Position numbers and translations under genes: made by a program
Shown: positions 1-7,151 of the stretch, piece after piece
How positions within the stretch are numbered: position 1 is the first letter of the stretch
How the letters are laid out: each line of letters opens with the position of its first letter
The notes under the pieces: model-generated
Told to the model about the DNA's origin: nothing
Seen by the model: only the letters and a program-made list of their open reading frames with translations
Databases searched by the model: none
From: JANNRA01 sp031401035
Lineage (GTDB): Bacteria > Desulfobacterota > Binatia > HRBIN30 > CADEER01
DNA length: 26,299 nucleotides
NCBI GenBank assembly: GCA_031401035.1
Contig: JANNRA010000129.1
Coordinates: 1-26,299, forward strand
Reading direction: 5' to 3'

Positions 1-2
1 CG

Positions 3-137
3 AATCAGGTCGGCGTCTGCAGCGGACCTCAACCTGCGCCGGCCGCATCTGCCCGAACCCTGGCGGCAGCGGTCGCCGCGCTGACGATCCTGGCGTGGTT
101 CAGCTTGCGCGCCTGGCGCCGGCGAACCCAGGATTGA
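3..137 (+). CDS. C-terminal fragment of a protein ending in a membrane-anchor / sorting-signal-like tail (5' end outside window)
   Basis: The reading frame is open from the window edge and stops at TGA 135-137, leaving 44 residues. The visible part has a Cys near residue 6, a Pro/Ala/Ser-rich linker, a hydrophobic stretch of about 20 residues (around 19-37, with Leu/Ala/Val and a Trp-Phe), then an Arg cluster (RRRR interrupted only by Trp upstream) and a short hydrophilic end. Linker, single helix, then Arg cluster at the extreme C-terminus is the layout of PEP-CTERM-, MYXO-CTERM- and IPTL-CTERM-type sorting tails or of a simple C-terminal anchor. No exact family motif is recognised, and the function of the main protein is not visible. 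The frame is short and partial, but the tail composition makes a real gene end plausible. Confidence 0.5.
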   Translation, partial: NQVGVCSGPQPAPAASARTLAAAVAALTILAWFSLRAWRRRTQD

Positions 138-141
138 CGGC

Positions 142-159
142 GGCGCCGCAGCCGGTGCC
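142..159 (+). terminator. Short GC hairpin just after the first gene's stop
   Basis: GGCGCCG (142-148) pairs with CGGTGCC (153-159) across a CAGC loop, seven pairs including one G-U, five bases after the TGA at 135-137. No T-run follows, so it is at best a weak or Rho-assisted 3' end. In such GC-rich sequence short hairpins also arise by chance. Confidence 0.2.
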
Positions 160-281
160 GCGCCCTGTCAGGCGGCAGCCCCGTGTGCCCAGGGTCGTCG
201 CGCTCATCCGCGTCCGCCGATAGCCCGCAGAGGTGTTAGAGGAGCACCGGTTTGGCGCCCTCGTGGCGCCCTTGACCGAGC

Positions 282-448
282 CTAGTGTCGTGAATCCGAA
301 ATCCCCGCTACAGCTCGGTGAGCCATCGGCGCCCCTGGCTAGGCGCGCCGCCGCAGGAATATCGGGCCATATTCCAAGGCGGCGCGACGCCGCCAGGGGT
401 GTCGAGAGCCAGCGAGATGTGGCGGGGATTTCGGCTTCACGACACTAG
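282..448. mobile_element. MITE-like long-hairpin element, 167 bp, flanked by TA
   Basis: The ends are a 28-base inverted repeat (285-312 against the reverse complement of 418-445) with only two mismatches; both ends begin GTGTCGTGAA. Each end is bordered by TA within CTAG (283-284 and 446-447), as expected of a TA target duplication. The inside is also self-complementary: 332-339 pairs with 392-399, CGCGCCGCC (344-352) with GGCGGCGCG (378-386), and GGAATAT (356-362) with ATATTCC (369-375) around a 6-base loop. The whole element therefore folds into one long stem. There is no transposase, so it would be non-autonomous. TA flanks and GTGT ends are compatible with IS630/Tc1-mariner-type mobilisation, but the family is inferred. 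It fills most of the gap of about 390 bases before the barrel gene; the rest of that gap shows no gene. Confidence 0.75.
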
Positions 449-526
449 CCGCTCCGGGGGGCGTTGCCGGGCAGCGCGTGCGCGTGAACTCGGGACGCAT
501 CCGCGGCGACGTGCTAGACGGCTGCC

Positions 527-1747
527 GTGCGCTTCCGCATCGCCCTCGCGCTGCTGCTGCTCAGCGCGCCGCCGGCGCGCGGAGATGAGTACACCGTCGC
601 GCCGGCGGCGGGCGTCTGGGTGCGCGCGCTGCTCGACCTGCGCGTCGTCGTCCCCGGCGCGGCGCCGAGCTGGATGGACCGCGGCCCCGGCCTGACGCGC
701 TACGGCGGCGTGACGGAGAATGGCCGAAACCGCCGCGTCACCCGCTTCGCCATCTCGCAGCTGGCACTCGAGCCGGGCGGCATGCTGCCGGGTGGCATCG
801 AACTGCACGCGCAGGTGAACTGGGAGGGCAACGTCGACAGCGACGGCGGCGTCGATCCCGACTACGACGCACCGCGCCTGGTCGAGGCCTGGGCGCGGCG
901 CGGCTTCGGCGACGCCGCGGACGGCTGGGCGCTGATGGTCGGCGTCACCAACCCGACGAACTCGCTCGAGCACATCGGTCCGGCCTGGACGCCACGCTAC
1001 ACGCTGACGCCGTCGGCGCTCGACACCTGGCTGTGGGAGGAGGGGCGCGTGCTCGGGCTGCAGGCCGAAGGGTGGGCCGACACCGCCGGCGACACCGAGC
1101 TGAGCGCCTTTGCCGGCGCCGGTTGGGGCCCGGACCAACAGGGCATCCTCCTGTCGCGCCGCGGCTGGGTGCTGAGCGACTGGCTGGCCGGCATCAACAG
1201 CACCCTGCCGCTGCCGGGCGGCGGCACGACGCGTGAGTTCGACGAGCGCGACGGGCGTCCGGCATTGTATGTGGGCGGCAGTGTGCGCGACCCGTACAAG
1301 TTCGGTGAGCTGCGCGCCGGATACTACGACAATCTGGGCGACCTCTCGGTCGCGGGCGTCTGGGAGACCCGCTACGCGACCGTCGGTCTCGCCGTCACGC
1401 CGGTGGCGGGCCTCGACGTCCTGTTCCAGTACATGATCGGCAAGACCAACAATCGCGCCGGCGGCTTCGACGACACCTTCCAGGCCTTCTATCCCCTCGT
1501 CAGCTACCGCTGGCGCGCGCACCGCGTCAGCGCCCGCTACGACAACTTTCGCGTCCGGGATGACGCCGGCGCGGCGCCCTTCGACCGTCAGCGCGGCTGG
1601 GCGGTGACGGCGGCCTACCTCTACGAGTTCTGGCTCCGCCATCGCCTCGCCGTCGAATACGTCGCCGTCGACTCGTACCGCCCCGACCGCGCCGCCCCGG
1701 ATCCGTCCGACGACCAGTGGCAGATCAGCTACCGGTTTAGGTATTGA
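527..1747 (+). CDS. Outer-membrane beta-barrel (porin-like) protein
   Basis: A 406-residue protein with a clear Sec signal peptide (Arg at 2, hydrophobic core about 5-14, probable cleavage after Ala-Arg-Gly near residue 20). The mature part alternates polar and aromatic/aliphatic residues as in beta strands (for example WALMVGVTN, LDVLFQYMIG, YRWRAHRVSARYDNF) and ends in an aromatic residue (FRY), the usual BAM recognition feature. It looks like a porin or outer-membrane channel, perhaps 14-16 strands, but I do not recognise a substrate-specific family. The only nearby start is GTG 527, because an in-frame TAG lies 12 bases upstream; the ribosome site is weak. It directly precedes the cupredoxin gene (its stop lies at or just before that gene's start), suggesting a shared transcript and envelope role. 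Confidence 0.75.
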   Translation: MRFRIALALLLLSAPPARGDEYTVAPAAGVWVRALLDLRVVVPGAAPSWMDRGPGLTRYGGVTENGRNRRVTRFAISQLALEPGGMLPGGIELHAQVNWEGNVDSDGGVDPDYDAPRLVEAWARRGFGDAADGWALMVGVTNPTNSLEHIGPAWTPRYTLTPSALDTWLWEEGRVLGLQAEGWADTAGDTELSAFAGAGWGPDQQGILLSRRGWVLSDWLAGINSTLPLPGGGTTREFDERDGRPALYVGGSVRDPYKFGELRAGYYDNLGDLSVAGVWETRYATVGLAVTPVAGLDVLFQYMIGKTNNRAGGFDDTFQAFYPLVSYRWRAHRVSARYDNFRVRDDAGAAPFDRQRGWAVTAAYLYEFWLRHRLAVEYVAVDSYRPDRAAPDPSDDQWQISYRFRY

Positions 1748-1755
1748 ACGTGGCG

Positions 1756-2445
1756 ATGGGGAATCGGAGCCCGTGGAGGGCGCGGCTACGGCCGCGCCGT
1801 CTCTTACGTCGCGCGGCGCTCGCCGCGTCCTCCATGATTGTGTTGCTTGCCGCGGCGGCGCACGCTGCCGACCTCACCGGCACTGTCGTCGATGCGGCCG
1901 GCGCCCCCCTGGCCGGCGCGGTGGTCTTCGCGCAGGCGCTGCCGGCCGGCGCGAAGCCGCCGCCGGCGCCGCGCACGGCGCTGATGGACCAGATCGACAA
2001 GCAGTTCGTGCCGCGCGTGCTGCCCGTCGCGATCGGCACGGCGGTCTCGTTCCCCAACCGCGACCAGATCCACCATCACGTCTATTCCTTCTCCAAGGCC
2101 AAGACGTTCGAGATCCCGCTGTACAAGGGCGAGGCGGCGGAGGCCGTCGTCTTCGACGTCCTCGGGGCGGTGCAGGTCGGCTGCAACATCCACGACTGGA
2201 TGTCCGGCGTGATTCTGGTGTTGCCGACGCCGTACTTCGCCGTCAGCGACGCCGACGGCGCCTTCACCCTCGTCGGGCTGCCGGACGGAGAGACGCCGAT
2301 CGCCGCCTGGCATGAGGGCCTGCGCACGTCGGTCGATGCGACGGTGCAGCGCATCGACGTCGGCGCCGCGACGCCGCCCCTGCGTGTTGCGATCGACGCC
2401 GCGGCGCGCCGCGGCCGCAGCGGTGCCGGCCGGAGCGGTGAATGA
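1756..2445 (+). CDS. Exported cupredoxin-like (methylamine-utilisation-protein-like) copper protein
   Basis: About 229 residues. An Arg-rich N-terminus and a long hydrophobic stretch ending in AHAADL form a signal peptide. An immunoglobulin-like carboxypeptidase-regulatory segment follows (GTVVDAAGAPLAGAVVFAQ), then a cupredoxin fold. Type-I copper ligands are visible: one of a His triplet (106-108, in DQIHHHVYS), then Cys143, His146 and Met149 in the C-x2-H-x2-M arrangement GCNIHDWM. Proteins of this kind are often annotated methylamine utilisation protein without evidence for that role; electron transfer or copper binding in the periplasm is the safer reading. TTG 1744 and GTG 1750 are alternative starts; TTG 1744 would overlap the previous stop. 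The 3' end overlaps the cyclase start as ATGA. Confidence 0.75.
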   Translation: MGNRSPWRARLRPRRLLRRAALAASSMIVLLAAAAHAADLTGTVVDAAGAPLAGAVVFAQALPAGAKPPPAPRTALMDQIDKQFVPRVLPVAIGTAVSFPNRDQIHHHVYSFSKAKTFEIPLYKGEAAEAVVFDVLGAVQVGCNIHDWMSGVILVLPTPYFAVSDADGAFTLVGLPDGETPIAAWHEGLRTSVDATVQRIDVGAATPPLRVAIDAAARRGRSGAGRSGE

Positions 2446-4175
2446 GGGCCTGGTGGGCGCGGCGGCGCCTGCGCGCCCGCATCTTCCTCCCCTTCGCGCT
2501 GCTCATCCTCGCCGTGCTGCTGGCGACGCTGTGGCTGATCAACGCCGCCGTCGGGGCCTGGGTCGAGCGCAGCCTATCGGCGCAGTTCGCCGTCACGGCG
2601 CGCGTCTTCCGCGTGCTGATGGACGAACGTACGGTGCGCCTGCGCGGCATCACCAGCTTGATGGCGCGCGACTTCGCCTTCAAGCGCGCGGTGGCCACGT
2701 ACGACACCGACACGCTGGTCTCGATGGCGGCGAACCGCAGCTACCGCGACGTCGATCTGCTGTGGATCACCGATGCGGACGGGCGTCTGCTGGCCGACTT
2801 CGGCGGCGCCGTCGAAACCGGCCGGGTGGTGCGTGAGTTGCCGCCGCTCGCCGAGGTGTTGGCGGCGCCCGATGCGGAGGGCGGGGCGGCGATCGCGGCC
2901 ATCGACGGTCGGCTGCTGCAATTGGTCGCGGCGCCGGTGCTCGGGCCCGATGCCGAGCCGATCGGGTTCCTGATCGCCGGCGAAGCGATCGACGACGTGA
3001 CGGCGCGCGAGTTGCAGCTCGATACGGGGCCGGCGGTGACGTTTGCCACCACCGCCCAAGTCTACGCGTCATCGCTGGTGCCGTCACAGCGCGAGGTGCT
3101 GTTCCCGTTCGGGCGACCCGCCGACGGGCCTCTGGCGGCGGTGCTCGCCGCTGGCGGCGAGACGACCGCGCTCGTCGCGGTGGCCGGCGATCGCGTCCTC
3201 TCCGGCCTGGTGCCGATCGACGCGCGTCTGCCGCAACCGCTCTTCGCCATCGTCCAGGAATCATACGACCGTGCCCTCGGGCCGCTGCGGGGGCTGCCCG
3301 GGCGCGTCGCGGTGATCGGCGCGGTTGCCCTGGCCGGCGGACTGCTCGTCGGCGCGCTCATCGCGGCGGGCATCGCCGCGCCGCTGCAGTCGATCGTCCG
3401 CGCCATGCGGCGGGTGCTCGACGGCGACTTCGCGCCGCGCCTGACCCTGCAGCGCGGCGACGAAATCGGCTTCCTGGCGCGCGCGTTCAATGAGATGGTC
3501 AGCGGCCTGGAGGAGCGCGAGCGGATCAAGGACACCTTCGGCCGCTTCGTGTCGCACGACGTCGCCGCCGCGGTGCTGGGCGGCTTGCCGCTCGACGGCG
3601 AGCGGCGGGAGGTGACGATCCTCTTCCAGGACGTGCGCGGCTTCACGACGATCGCCGAGCACATCGCCCCGACCCGCCTGGTGCAGGTGGTGAACCGCCT
3701 GTTCACCCAGATGGTCGAGGCCGTCGAGGCGCAGGGCGGCATCATCCGTCAGTTCACCGGCGATGGGGTCATGGCCCTCTTCGGCGCCCCCGTACAGCAC
3801 GCCGACGATCCCGCCCGCGCCGTCCGCGCGGCGCTCGATATGGTGGCGCGTCTGCCGGGACTGAACCGCGATCTCGCGGCGGAAGGGCTGCCGGTGCTGC
3901 GCATCGGCATCGGCATCCATACCGGCGAGGTGGTGGCCGGACGCTTCGGGCCCGATCGGCGCAGCGAGTACAGCGTCGTCGGCGATGCGCCCAACCTGGC
4001 CAGCCGCATCGAGGGGCTGACGAAGGAGATGCAGACGGCGATCCTCGTCTCCGCCGTCACGGCATCCAGGCTCGGCCCGGACATCGATCTCGGCCGCCGT
4101 GCCGTGCTGGCGGTGAAGGGCAAGGAACATCCGGTCGAGGTGGTCGAAGTGCTCGGCCGCCGCGCCGGCGCCTGA
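2442..4175 (+). CDS. Membrane sensor class III adenylate/guanylate cyclase (periplasmic sensor, HAMP, cyclase domain)
   Basis: 577 residues. A basic N-terminus is followed by TM1 (about 13-38), an extracytoplasmic sensor region (about 40-285, possibly double Cache-like), TM2 (about 288-312), a HAMP linker (about 313-368) and a C-terminal class III cyclase domain. Metal-binding Asp397 (in FQDVRGFT) and Asp441 (in FTGDGVMALFG) are present, as are the transition-state Asn518 and Arg522 (in NLASRIE). The positions that usually fix adenine specificity appear to be Gln (RQFTGD) and Ser (YSVVGD) rather than Lys and Asp/Thr, so the nucleotide made (cAMP or cGMP) cannot be stated. ATGA overlap with the cupredoxin gene implies co-translation, which suggests the periplasmic part may sense something linked to the copper protein or barrel. 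The signalling role is inferred. Confidence 0.85.
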   Translation: MRAWWARRRLRARIFLPFALLILAVLLATLWLINAAVGAWVERSLSAQFAVTARVFRVLMDERTVRLRGITSLMARDFAFKRAVATYDTDTLVSMAANRSYRDVDLLWITDADGRLLADFGGAVETGRVVRELPPLAEVLAAPDAEGGAAIAAIDGRLLQLVAAPVLGPDAEPIGFLIAGEAIDDVTARELQLDTGPAVTFATTAQVYASSLVPSQREVLFPFGRPADGPLAAVLAAGGETTALVAVAGDRVLSGLVPIDARLPQPLFAIVQESYDRALGPLRGLPGRVAVIGAVALAGGLLVGALIAAGIAAPLQSIVRAMRRVLDGDFAPRLTLQRGDEIGFLARAFNEMVSGLEERERIKDTFGRFVSHDVAAAVLGGLPLDGERREVTILFQDVRGFTTIAEHIAPTRLVQVVNRLFTQMVEAVEAQGGIIRQFTGDGVMALFGAPVQHADDPARAVRAALDMVARLPGLNRDLAAEGLPVLRIGIGIHTGEVVAGRFGPDRRSEYSVVGDAPNLASRIEGLTKEMQTAILVSAVTASRLGPDIDLGRRAVLAVKGKEHPVEVVEVLGRRAGA

Positions 4176-4179
4176 ACCG

Positions 4180-5757
4180 ATGGTCACGCAGCGCCGCTTC
4201 GCAGTCTGGGTCCTGCCGTTGGCGCTCGTACTGGGGGCCGCGGCTCCGCGCCTCTGGTGCCTCGACAGCGTGCCGCTCGGCCTGCATGGCGACGAGGCGA
4301 TCACCGGCATGGACGCGCGTCGCGTCCTGCGCGACGGCTGGATCGGTCCCTATCTCTACCCCAGCGCGCTCGGCCAACCCGCCGGACCGGTGTACGTCAC
4401 CGCGGCAGTGTTCGACGCGCTCGGCGAGAGTACCGCCACACTCCGCCTCTCGATGGCCCTCTTCGGCGTCGGCACCGTGTTCTTCACCTACCTCGCCGCC
4501 CGCGCCATGTTCTCACGCGCCGTCGCCGGGCTCGCGGCGATCCTCCTGGCGGCGTTGCCCTGGCACCTGCACCTGAGCCGCATCGCTTTCATGGTCAACG
4601 CCTGGCCCTGCCTGCAGATGGCCACGTTGTGGCTCATCTTCCGCGCCCGCCGTGGAGCACCGCGCTCGGCGCTGCGCGCCATTCCTATCGGCGTCGCCGC
4701 CGGCCTGACTGTGTACACGTACAACGCCGCCCCACTCTCATTGCCTCTCTTCGCCATCCCTTTCCTCTACGACCTGTTCCACCCACCGGTCGCCCGCCGC
4801 CGCATCGTCACCACCGCCGCCGTTGCCGCCGTCACCGCGCTCGTCGTCGCCCTGCCGCTGCTCGACTACATCCGCACCCACGAGGAGTACTTCTGGCACC
4901 AGGAGGAAGTCGGCGTCACCCACACGGTCGCCTGGCGCGACGGCGATTGTTCCGATCGCGCCGCGCTGCTGGCGGCGCGCGCCGCGGAGTGGGGCAGGGG
5001 GCTCGCCGTCGGCGGCCGCCCCGACGACGGCGACGGTCTCGGCGCCGTCGGCTACCCGCTGCTCGATCCGCTCACCGGCGTCGCGGCGCTGGTCGGGCTC
5101 GGGCTCGCCGTGCGCCGCTGGCGCGAGCCGGCCTGCGGAGTGCTGATCGGCGCCGTGGTGCTGCTGCCGCTCGGCGCGCTGCTGACCATCGAGGACGGCC
5201 TGTACCGCCGCACCCTCGGCCTGGCGCCGATCCTCGCCGTGCTCGCGGCGCTGCCACTGGCCCGGCTGTGGCATGAGGCGAAGCGGCGCGGCAGGGCGCC
5301 GCGGCAGGCGGCCGCCGCCGCCCTCGGCGCGCTGTTGGCGCTGTCGGCGGCGCGCACCGCGCTGGGGTACTTCGGGCCGCTGCAGACGAGCGAGCAGATG
5401 CGCTACGTGTTTCCGTACCAGGTCGACGCCGCCGCCCGTTTTCTCGCCGCGCAACCGCGCGGCGCCGCCGTCTATTGGTACAGCGAGCGCTGGCCGGCGA
5501 GCTATGAGACACGGCGATGGTGGGCACCCGACACCGAGGTGGTCGAGCGCTCTCCCGAACACGGCGCCGCCAGCGCCGGCGATGGCGGCCCCGTGCTCGC
5601 CGCCGACAGCGATCGCGCCACGCTCTTCGTGCTGCTCGGCCGCTACATCGACCTCGCGCCCGACCTGGCGCGCCGCCATGGCGGCGCCGTGCACGAGGAG
5701 CGCCGTGATGGCGAGGTGCTGTTCCGCGCCCTCACGGTCGAGCCCCCCGCGCCCTGA
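4180..5757 (+). CDS. GT-C fold glycosyltransferase, family 39 / ArnT-PMT-like membrane protein
   Basis: 525 residues with many hydrophobic segments (roughly 9-11 transmembrane helices through residue 400) and a soluble C-terminal portion. The first extracytoplasmic loop carries the acidic motif LHGDEAITGMD, matching the conserved Asp-Glu of GT39/ArnT-like enzymes that transfer sugars from polyprenyl-phosphate donors to proteins or lipids. A second membrane segment ends in an EDGLYRRTLG loop. The acceptor is unknown. The gene starts four bases after the cyclase stop, so it may be transcribed with the trio, although its function gives no obvious link. ATG 4180 is the first good start and leads straight into the first helix. 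Confidence 0.75.
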   Translation: MVTQRRFAVWVLPLALVLGAAAPRLWCLDSVPLGLHGDEAITGMDARRVLRDGWIGPYLYPSALGQPAGPVYVTAAVFDALGESTATLRLSMALFGVGTVFFTYLAARAMFSRAVAGLAAILLAALPWHLHLSRIAFMVNAWPCLQMATLWLIFRARRGAPRSALRAIPIGVAAGLTVYTYNAAPLSLPLFAIPFLYDLFHPPVARRRIVTTAAVAAVTALVVALPLLDYIRTHEEYFWHQEEVGVTHTVAWRDGDCSDRAALLAARAAEWGRGLAVGGRPDDGDGLGAVGYPLLDPLTGVAALVGLGLAVRRWREPACGVLIGAVVLLPLGALLTIEDGLYRRTLGLAPILAVLAALPLARLWHEAKRRGRAPRQAAAAALGALLALSAARTALGYFGPLQTSEQMRYVFPYQVDAAARFLAAQPRGAAVYWYSERWPASYETRRWWAPDTEVVERSPEHGAASAGDGGPVLAADSDRATLFVLLGRYIDLAPDLARRHGGAVHEERRDGEVLFRALTVEPPAP

Positions 5758-5789
5758 CTGCTGGTTCGTGGGGAGCGGCGGCGAAGCCG

Positions 5790-5805
5790 GTCGGCGCGTG
5801 CCGAC
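5790..5805 (+). terminator. Possible hairpin after the glycosyltransferase gene
   Basis: GTCGGC (5790-5795) and GCCGAC (5800-5805) form a perfect six-pair stem with a GCGT loop within the 109-base gap before the acyl-CoA dehydrogenase gene. No T-run follows, so termination here is uncertain. Confidence 0.2.
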
Positions 5806-5866
5806 GCGGACGCGGGTGGGTGGGCGGCGCGGCCTCTGCTAGGGAACAGCGGAGAGGGTCCCGACG

Positions 5867-7075
5867 ATGGATTTCGATCATTCCGAGCGCGCCCAGCAAC
5901 TCATCGGTCAGGTCGAGCGCTTCGTGCGCGAGCGCGTCGTGCCGGCCGAGCCGATCTACGAGGCGCAACTGGCGCACAGTCCCGACTGGCGCCAGTGGCG
6001 CATCCCGCCGGTGCTGGAGGAGCTGAAGGCACAGGCCAGGTCCGCCGGCCTGTGGAACCTGTTCCTCCCCGACGAGGAGCACGGCGCCGGGCTCGACAAC
6101 CGCGACTACGCGCCGATCGCCGAGGTCACCGGCCGCAGCTTCCTGGCGCCCGAGGTGTTCAACTGCAGCGCCCCCGATACCGGCAACGCGGAGGTGCTGG
6201 TGCGCTATGGGTCGGACGAGCAGAAGGCGCGCTGGCTGGTGCCGCTGCTGGCCGGCGAGATCCGCTCCGGCTTCGCCATGACCGAACCGGCGGTGGCGTC
6301 GAGCGACGCGACGAACATGCAGGCCACCTGCGTCGTCGACGGCGACGACATCGTCATCAACGGTACCAAGTGGTGGACCAGCGGCGCCGGCGATCCGCGC
6401 TGTCGCTTCCTCATCTTCATGGGGGTCACCGATGCCGCCGCTGACCGGCATCAGCGTCACTCGATGGTCATCGTGCCGCGCGACGCCGCCGGCCTGCAGA
6501 TCCTGCGCATGGTGCCGGTGTTCGGGCATCTCGACGAGCCGCACGGGCACGCCGAGATTCTCTTCGACGACGTGCGGGTGCCGAAGGGCAACATCATCGC
6601 CGGGCCCGGCCGCGGCTTCGAGGTCGCCCAGGGCCGCCTCGGACCGGGGCGCATCCACCACTGCATGCGCGCCGTCGGCGCCGCCGAGCGCGCTCTCGAG
6701 CGCCTCTGCCGGCGCGCCGTCGGACGCGTCGCCTTCGGCAAACCGCTCGCCAACCTCGGCGGCAACCGCGACGTCATCGCCAACTGCCGCATGGCGATCG
6801 ATCAGGCGCGCCTGCTGACGCTCAAGGCCGCCTGGGCGCTCGACCGGCACGGCACCTTCGGCGCGCTGACCGACATCTCGGCCATCAAGGTGGTGGCGCC
6901 GAACGTCCTGCAGATGGTCACCGACGCGGCCATCCAGATGCACGGCGGCGAGGGTATGGCCGACGCCGAGCTGACCCGGCTGCTGGCGATGGCGCGGGCG
7001 TTGCGCATTGCCGATGGACCCGACGAGGTGCATCGCGGCATGGTCGCCCGCCTCGAACTGAAGAAGTACGCGTGA
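5867..7075 (+). CDS. Acyl-CoA dehydrogenase, ACAD10/11-like
   Basis: 402 residues with the full acyl-CoA dehydrogenase layout: N-terminal helical domain (about 1-135), central beta domain containing FAMTEPAVASSDATNM (FAD/substrate-contact signature) and TKWWTSGAGDP, and a C-terminal helical domain with GRIHHCMRAVG and QMHGGEGMAD. The usual catalytic Glu region reads ADGPDEVH (382-389), with Asp383 at the expected base position. This is the hallmark of the ACAD10/ACAD11 subgroup, which acts on branched or long acyl-CoA esters. The likely role is FAD-dependent alpha,beta-desaturation of an acyl-CoA, passing electrons to an electron-transfer flavoprotein. The start is supported by GGAGAGGG at 5851-5858, eight bases before ATG. 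A quinone oxidoreductase gene lies 76 bases downstream on the same strand. Confidence 0.9.
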   Translation: MDFDHSERAQQLIGQVERFVRERVVPAEPIYEAQLAHSPDWRQWRIPPVLEELKAQARSAGLWNLFLPDEEHGAGLDNRDYAPIAEVTGRSFLAPEVFNCSAPDTGNAEVLVRYGSDEQKARWLVPLLAGEIRSGFAMTEPAVASSDATNMQATCVVDGDDIVINGTKWWTSGAGDPRCRFLIFMGVTDAAADRHQRHSMVIVPRDAAGLQILRMVPVFGHLDEPHGHAEILFDDVRVPKGNIIAGPGRGFEVAQGRLGPGRIHHCMRAVGAAERALERLCRRAVGRVAFGKPLANLGGNRDVIANCRMAIDQARLLTLKAAWALDRHGTFGALTDISAIKVVAPNVLQMVTDAAIQMHGGEGMADAELTRLLAMARALRIADGPDEVHRGMVARLELKKYA

Positions 7076-7151
7076 CGGGGTGGCGGCGGGCGCGGCGACT
7101 CCGCGCCCGCCGCATCTGGCGCCTGCGTCGCCGAGGGACTATCGGGGACCC

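Noticed and set aside
253..271. TGGCGCCC repeated twice, each containing the palindrome GGCGCC
   Set aside because: Too short and too common in DNA of this composition to call a binding site or terminator.
233..448. 71-codon frame through the hairpin element
   Set aside because: It is made mostly of the inverted-repeat element and shows no protein-like composition.
437..1642. 401-codon open frame on the - strand
   Set aside because: It overlaps the barrel gene in antisense, runs through the right end of the hairpin element, and lacks signal peptide or domain features.
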